Assembly: GCA_003450735.1 (NCBI GenBank)
Contig: DMEZ01000071.1
Span: forward strand, 3,827 to 67,826
Direction: 5' to 3'
From: Elusimicrobiota bacterium
GTDB lineage: Bacteria > Elusimicrobiota > Elusimicrobia > UBA1565
Length of the DNA: 64,000 nucleotides
The position numbers and the translations under genes are program-made. Shown here one piece after another: positions 59,321 to 64,000 of the stretch (positions are counted from its first letter, which is position 1; each line of letters starts with the position of its first letter). The notes under the pieces were generated by a model. That model was not told the origin of the DNA. It did not search any database and saw only the letters and a program-made list of their open reading frames with translations.

Positions 59321-61468
59321 ATGGGAGCGTCTCCGAAGGTGCTCCGCCGTCGGGATTGGACTTCGCTCATGCTGGTCGCCGCCTTGGCGTCCGCTCAGCC
59401 CGCATACGGCGGCTGGGCCGAGGACTTCGCCAGGGGAAAGAACTCCGCCGTGGGCGGAGGCTACGCCATCTTCGGCGGGGTCGGGGCCGGCTTCTTCAAC
59501 GCGCTCACCGGCGGCGCGATCTACGGCAAGGGCACGAAGGACGACCTCAAGGCCGATCCGAAGGATCCGATGAAGGGGGGGGCAGGCTCCGACGCGGCGG
59601 ACCCCGGCAAGCAGACCTTCTTCCCGGCTAAGGACAAGGACGTCACTCCCGAGGAGGCTCAGGCCAAGCTGGTCAAGAAGCTTCCCGCCACGAGCAGCGT
59701 CGGCTCCTCCAACCCGGACGGCAGCCTCGCGCTGCTCCAGCCGGAGAGCAAGGACCTCGGCGCGTTCTCCCAGCGCAGGCCGGGGTCGGGCGCCGGCTTC
59801 GGCGGGCCCGGCGAGATCGAAGTGCCGGACATCCGCTCCCACGCCATGTCGGTGGACGAGGCGGACGCCGAGCAGCAGCGCCGCCGCGGCATCAAGACCC
59901 AGTACCGCAAGCCCAAGGTGGCCTCCGAGGGCTCGGAGTTCCCCGAACAGCGGAAGATGACGACCGCCCAGCAGAAGGCGCGGGTCGCCGCGGTCTACGA
60001 CAGGCGGGTCGGGGTGCCGACCGTCACGGTCTCGAAGAGCGACGGCGCGAACGCGCTCAACCTGCTGCGCCTGGCCAACCGCAAGATCGAGCTCAGGGAC
60101 TGGAAAGGCGCGGTCGAGGACGGCCAGAAGGCGGTCGAGCTCGACCCCATGAACGCCGGCGCCCATGAGTCGCTGGCCTACGCGTTCCTTCAGAAGGGCG
60201 ACTACGAGGCGGCCCTCCACCACGCCGACAAGGCGCTGGAGCTCGACCCGCACAGCGCCCAGGCCCACTACATCCGGGCCCTGGCCCTCGAGAAGCTCGG
60301 CGACAAGGCGGAGAGCCGTTCCTCCATCGAGCGCGCGGCCTTCTACGACCCCTCGCGCTTCAACTCGTTCCTGGAGGCGGCCAAGAGAGGCCGCAGTCTG
60401 TTCGCCCCGGACGCCGAGGACAGCTCCGCGCTCATGGACTCGGTGACGCAGAAGCGCATCGGCTTGGCGGCGGAATGGCTGTTCTTCTGGCTGGTGATGC
60501 TCATCCTGGGGGGAGGCGGGTACCTGCTCTTCCGGGTGCTGCGCAGGCGCGACAAGGACGCGGAGGGGCGCTTCGCGGAGGCGGGGCTGCGCATCGCCCT
60601 CGCCGTCGAGGCCGAGAAGGAGGGCGCCCTCCTGGGCGGCAAGTACGAGCTCGCCCGGGTCATCGGCAAGGGCGGGATGGGGCAGGTCTGGGAGGCCCAG
60701 GACACGGTGCTCGGCCGCCGGGTGGCCGTCAAGAAGATGACCTTCGAGCCCAACGAGGCGGGCGCGACCGCCCGGGACTTCTGCCTCAAGGAGGCCCGCA
60801 CCCTGGCGTCTTTGCACCACCCGGCCATCGTCGAGATCTACGAGATCCTCGACGAGCCGGGAGGGCTCTACCTCGTCTTCGAGCTGCTCCGCGGCAAGAC
60901 CGTCCAGCATAGGGTCGCCGAGCAGAAGCGCATCCCGTTCGCGCAGGCCCGCGACATCCTCAAGACGGTCTGCGAGGCCCTGGAGTTCGCGCACGGCCAG
61001 GGCATCGTCCACCGGGACCTCAAGCCCGCGAACATCATGGTCACGGAGCAGGGCTTCATCAAGGTGATGGACTTCGGCATCGCGCGGCGGCTCGGCGACA
61101 AGGTGACGGCGGTGGCGGTGCCCGCGTCCCCGCAGGCGGCGGCCGCCATCCCTATGGCGCGGACGCAGACGGTCGCCGGCACGCCGGCCTACATGGCGCC
61201 GGAAGCGGAGAGCGGGATCGTCTCCCCGGGGCTGGACGTCTATTCCTTGGGAGCCTGCCTCTACGAGATGATCACGGGACAGCTCCCCTTCGGGTACGGA
61301 GACCTCTCCGAGAAGATCGACAAATCCTACCTGAGGCCCTCCGTGCTCGCGCACAACCTGCCGCAGGGGGTCGATGCCCTCATCGACGCCGCGCTCGAGC
61401 CGGCCTTGGAGAAGCGCCTCCCGACCGTGGCCCGGTTCCGGGCCGCCCTCGAGCAGATCCAAGCCTGA
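59321..61468 (+). CDS. TPR-transmembrane-Ser/Thr protein kinase
   Basis: A 715-aa protein; the ATG at 59321 is chosen because GGGAGG lies 5 nt upstream and the start MGASPKVLRRRDWTSLMLVA makes a signal peptide. The outer part has Gly-rich and disordered stretches, then about three TPR units (about residues 243-350). A helix at about 382-405 (WLFFWLVMLILGGGGYLLF) leads to the kinase domain (about 442-705). The kinase has the glycine loop GKGGMGQVW, the Lys in VAVKK, HRDLKPANIM near 564, DFGIARR near 584, and GTPAYMAPEA. All catalytic residues are present. Sensor outside, kinase inside, with order reversed from PknB-type kinases. Confidence 0.92.
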   Translation: MGASPKVLRRRDWTSLMLVAALASAQPAYGGWAEDFARGKNSAVGGGYAIFGGVGAGFFNALTGGAIYGKGTKDDLKADPKDPMKGGAGSDAADPGKQTFFPAKDKDVTPEEAQAKLVKKLPATSSVGSSNPDGSLALLQPESKDLGAFSQRRPGSGAGFGGPGEIEVPDIRSHAMSVDEADAEQQRRRGIKTQYRKPKVASEGSEFPEQRKMTTAQQKARVAAVYDRRVGVPTVTVSKSDGANALNLLRLANRKIELRDWKGAVEDGQKAVELDPMNAGAHESLAYAFLQKGDYEAALHHADKALELDPHSAQAHYIRALALEKLGDKAESRSSIERAAFYDPSRFNSFLEAAKRGRSLFAPDAEDSSALMDSVTQKRIGLAAEWLFFWLVMLILGGGGYLLFRVLRRRDKDAEGRFAEAGLRIALAVEAEKEGALLGGKYELARVIGKGGMGQVWEAQDTVLGRRVAVKKMTFEPNEAGATARDFCLKEARTLASLHHPAIVEIYEILDEPGGLYLVFELLRGKTVQHRVAEQKRIPFAQARDILKTVCEALEFAHGQGIVHRDLKPANIMVTEQGFIKVMDFGIARRLGDKVTAVAVPASPQAAAAIPMARTQTVAGTPAYMAPEAESGIVSPGLDVYSLGACLYEMITGQLPFGYGDLSEKIDKSYLRPSVLAHNLPQGVDALIDAALEPALEKRLPTVARFRAALEQIQA

Positions 61469-61469
61469 G

Positions 61470-63059
61470 GTGAACGGGGCGGGGCGCTCCTGGGCGGCGG
61501 TCGCGCTGTTCGCGCTCCTGGTCAGCGCTCCGTTCTGGGACAAGCCGTTCCACGTGGATGAGCCGTTCTTCCTGGCCATCGCCGACCAGATCCGGACGGA
61601 CCCCCGGCATCCCCTGGCCTTCGACTACAACTGGTACGGGCGCCTCGTGCCCATGGCCAGCATCAACAACACGCCTCCTCTGCTGGGCTATCTGCTGGCC
61701 GGGGCCTGGCAGCTCACCGGGGGCCGGGAGTGGGCCATGCGGCTGTGTCTGTTCCCGCTCGACCTGGTCAGCGCGTGGGCGCTCCTGCTCCTGGCCGCGC
61801 GCTTCCTGAAGCGCCCCCTCCTTCCGACCCTCATCGTGCTGGCCGCGCCGGCCTATCTGATCGACATGAACCATCTCATGGCGGAGAAGCTCATGGCCGC
61901 CTTCGTGTTCCCGGCGATCTACGCCCTCGTCCGGGGCGTGGACGAGGATCGCCCGCGCTGGTTCTGGGCTTCCTCCGCGCTGTTGGCCGGCGCCCTTCTG
62001 TCCAAGTACGCGGCCGTCTTCGCGGTCGTGCCCATCGCGGTTTACGCGCGGCGCAGGGGCGTGCCGATGAAGCGCCTCCTCGCGTATCTGGCCGCGGCCG
62101 GCGCGCCCGTGGCCCTCTACGTCTTGAGCAACCGGGCCTGGGACGCGGCCTGGGAAGTGACCGCTCGATCGTCCCAGCTCCTGACCGCGTCCTGGCCGCA
62201 CAAACTGCGCTCCCTGGCGGCGTTCCTGGGCGGGTGCGGGGTGGTGACCGCGCTCTGGCCCCTGAGCGTTCTGCGGCGGCGCGCTGCGGTCCTGGCCTGC
62301 TCGGCGGCGGCGCTGGCGCTGTTCTTGCCGTTTCTGGATCTGGCGCCTTTGGTGCGGCCGGTGGACAGGTTCACGGGCTGGCTCTTCGCCGCCGGCGGGC
62401 TCTCCGGCCTGTGGGTCCTCTCCCGGGACGGCCGGAGCGACGAGGGCTGGGCTCTCTGGACTCCGTGGGTTTGGGCCGTGCTCCTCCTCCAGGCGTGCCT
62501 GTACTGGTCGGTCATGGCTCGCCAGATGATGTTCCTCCTGCCGCCCATGGTGTTCGGGCTGGCCGCGCGCATGGAGCGGGAGCGGGCCCCCGCCCAGTCG
62601 CGGCGGATCCTGTCCGTGAGTCTGGCCGGGACTTTGGGTTTGAGCTTGTGCCTCTCCATCGTGGACTATCAGTACGCTTCGGCCCAGAAGAGCCTGGCGC
62701 TGGAAGTCCGGCGAGACTATCTCGACTCCGGCCGCCGGGTCTGGCACGCGGCCCACTGGGGGCTCCAGCACTACCTGAAGGCCGCCGGCGCCATGCAGAT
62801 CGACTGGGCGCGCGGGGGCTGGGACGCCGTGCGTCCCGGCGAGGCGGCCGTGGTCAGCCGGGTCAACTCCAACGCCAGGCCCATGCTCTCCCCGCGCTTG
62901 GCCGACGTGAAGGAATGGCGCGTCGGCACGCCGATCCCCCTGCGCCTCATGAGCGGATGGAGCGGGGAGGGGGGATTCTATTCCAACGTGGCCGGGTTCC
63001 TGCCCTACTCGCTCAGCGCCGAGCCTCTCGACGAGTTCCGCATCGTCGAGTTCCGATAG
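61470..63059 (+). CDS. ArnT/PMT-like integral membrane glycosyltransferase
   Basis: A 529-aa protein starting at a GTG 2 nt after the kinase stop. It has about ten to twelve membrane helices. The first loop carries the acidic pair in FHVDEPFFLAIA (Asp30-Glu31), as in PMT_2/ArnT-type enzymes that use polyprenyl-phosphate sugars. A later HLMAEKLM resembles the second catalytic loop. The last about 120 residues are soluble. The acceptor (lipid A, protein or glycan) is unknown. The 3' end overlaps the convergent YfhO-like gene by 55 nt. Confidence 0.82.
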   Translation: MNGAGRSWAAVALFALLVSAPFWDKPFHVDEPFFLAIADQIRTDPRHPLAFDYNWYGRLVPMASINNTPPLLGYLLAGAWQLTGGREWAMRLCLFPLDLVSAWALLLLAARFLKRPLLPTLIVLAAPAYLIDMNHLMAEKLMAAFVFPAIYALVRGVDEDRPRWFWASSALLAGALLSKYAAVFAVVPIAVYARRRGVPMKRLLAYLAAAGAPVALYVLSNRAWDAAWEVTARSSQLLTASWPHKLRSLAAFLGGCGVVTALWPLSVLRRRAAVLACSAAALALFLPFLDLAPLVRPVDRFTGWLFAAGGLSGLWVLSRDGRSDEGWALWTPWVWAVLLLQACLYWSVMARQMMFLLPPMVFGLAARMERERAPAQSRRILSVSLAGTLGLSLCLSIVDYQYASAQKSLALEVRRDYLDSGRRVWHAAHWGLQHYLKAAGAMQIDWARGGWDAVRPGEAAVVSRVNSNARPMLSPRLADVKEWRVGTPIPLRLMSGWSGEGGFYSNVAGFLPYSLSAEPLDEFRIVEFR

Positions 63060-64000
63060 GCGCATCCCGCGCCGAGGAGCAGCGCGGCCAGGGTGGAAGC
63101 CAGCCCCAGGAAGAACGGCCAGGAGCGGAAGCGGAAGAGGATCTCGTGGCGGCCCGGCGGGACCCGCACGCTCAGGAACGCGTCGGCGAAGCTTTCGATG
63201 AAGACGCGCTCCCCGTCGAGCCGGGCCTGCCAGCCTGGATAGACCAGCTCCGAGAGGACGAGCAGGCCGCCCTGCCTGAAATCCACCTCCGCCCGCAGGC
63301 GCCCGGGACGGTAGTCGAAGGAGGAGAGGGCCATCTCCGCGTCCGGGGAGAAGAGCCGGGGGCGCGCCGCCGGGTTCGACCGGACGAAGAGCGCTCTGCG
63401 CTCGGCGCGAGTGGAGCCGGGCGCGAGGTCGACGCTCAGGGCGGCTCCGGTCCAGGCAAGCAGCGCGGAGCCCTCCGGAGCGGCAGCCAAACGGCGGCGG
63501 ACCTCCTCGGCCGTCTTGAGCCGCAGGACCTGATGACCGCTCACCTCGCCGACCCGGAAGGCCATCCCGTAGGAAGGCGCCAGGAAATCCTTCATCAGCA
63601 GGTAGTCCTCTTCCGACTCGAGGCGGCCGGCCGCCCACGCCTGCATCAGCCGCTCCCCGTGATGCACGCGGGGGAAGGGGGCATGCGATGCGAGGAGGTC
63701 GAGCGGGGTGGGTTCGGTCAGGAACTTCGGGCTGGACCACGCCGTCCTGGGGGCCTGGGCGAAGAGGAGCAGGTCGGCCGCGAGGAACGCGGCGGCGGCC
63801 CAGCGCCAGGGCTCGCGGGGGAGAGCCCGGACGCCGGCCGCGCTCAGCGGCGCCGCGAGGGCGGCGGCCAGGAACAGCCAGTCGGCAGGGAGCCTGAGGC
63901 CGGGGAGAGGCCCGGCCAGGCTGAGGGCCAGGGCCGCGGCGGCCAGCGCGGCCAGCCAGCGCTCGCGGGCTCCTCCGCGCCAGGCGCCCCATGCGGCCAG
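63005..64000 (-). CDS. YfhO-like membrane protein (5' part cut by window edge)
   Basis: The C-terminal 331 codons of a larger protein; the frame is open to base 64000. The visible part has about three helices first (LAALAAAALALSLAG, LFLAAALAAPLS, WAAAAFLAADLLLF). A soluble region ends in LVLSELVYPGWQARLDG and SVRVPPGRHEILFRFRSW, and a last helix follows (FFLGLASTLAALLLGAGC). This ending is characteristic of YfhO-family proteins, linked elsewhere to glycosylation of lipoteichoic acid. It lies head-on to a glycosyltransferase, which fits a glycan role, but that is inference. Confidence 0.8.
   Translation of the reverse strand: MAAWGAWRGGARERWLAALAAAALALSLAGPLPGLRLPADWLFLAAALAAPLSAAGVRALPREPWRWAAAAFLAADLLLFAQAPRTAWSSPKFLTEPTPLDLLASHAPFPRVHHGERLMQAWAAGRLESEEDYLLMKDFLAPSYGMAFRVGEVSGHQVLRLKTAEEVRRRLAAAPEGSALLAWTGAALSVDLAPGSTRAERRALFVRSNPAARPRLFSPDAEMALSSFDYRPGRLRAEVDFRQGGLLVLSELVYPGWQARLDGERVFIESFADAFLSVRVPPGRHEILFRFRSWPFFLGLASTLAALLLGAGCAYRNSTMRNSSRGSALSE

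Overview
The window is a GC-rich chromosomal segment of a diderm (Gram-negative) bacterium. It encodes outer-membrane barrels, two PorV/PorQ-type proteins, proteins ending in FlgD-like/T9SS-type C-terminal domains, Lgt and an Lnb-type lipoprotein acyltransferase. Together with the very high GC, this mix best fits a GC-rich member of the Elusimicrobiota. That assignment is inferred from gene content only. No phage, insertion sequence, CRISPR array or rRNA was seen, and no stretch longer than about 120 bases lacks a gene.

Left part (1-11301, minus strand): a merged housekeeping block, read right to left as yebC-ruvC-ruvA-ruvB-spoIID-like-queA-tgt-small membrane protein, then a ClC channel/antiporter, then yajC-secD-secF (secF runs off the left edge). 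Most junctions overlap by a few bases, so the yebC-to-tgt part looks like one transcript. From 11379 the plus strand carries tRNA-Arg(UCG), a secreted HEAT-repeat protein, a secreted thermolysin-like metalloprotease with a C-terminal sorting-type domain, and a PorV-like protein. A convergent minus-strand cluster (17074-21228) encodes a Gld-type ABC ATPase, a fused permease-GldG protein and a DUF4340 protein.

Middle (21292-50346, plus strand): a transglutaminase-like protein, a DUF350 membrane protein, a beta-lactamase-fold serine hydrolase and lgt form one operon. A second operon of about 25.5 kb starts behind a near-consensus promoter and a hairpin that hides its ribosome-binding site. It encodes a FecR-domain protein, an outer-membrane barrel, a 7271-residue mosaic surface protein and a second PorV-like protein. 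The giant protein is built from delta-60-type propellers, four pectinesterase-like beta-helix modules, a seven-blade propeller, Ig-like and FN3 repeats, carboxypeptidase-regulatory-like repeats and a C-terminal FlgD-like domain. Twice in this window a secreted protein with this C-terminal domain is followed directly by a PorV-like gene. This suggests dedicated cargo/PorV export pairs, and it is the most interesting signal here.

Right part (50372-64000): an orphan Cys-rich secreted protein, a secreted WD40-caspase fusion with an EF-hand loop, a DUF481 outer-membrane protein, a DUF3015 protein followed by a textbook terminator, an operon with an Lnb-type N-acyltransferase and a lipoprotein alpha/beta hydrolase, a TPR-transmembrane-Ser/Thr kinase, an ArnT/PMT-like glycosyltransferase, and the C-terminal part of a YfhO-like membrane protein running off the right edge. 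Several genes have TATAAT- or TAGAAT-like -10 boxes placed right at, or 6-7 nt before, the start codon, which suggests leaderless transcripts.
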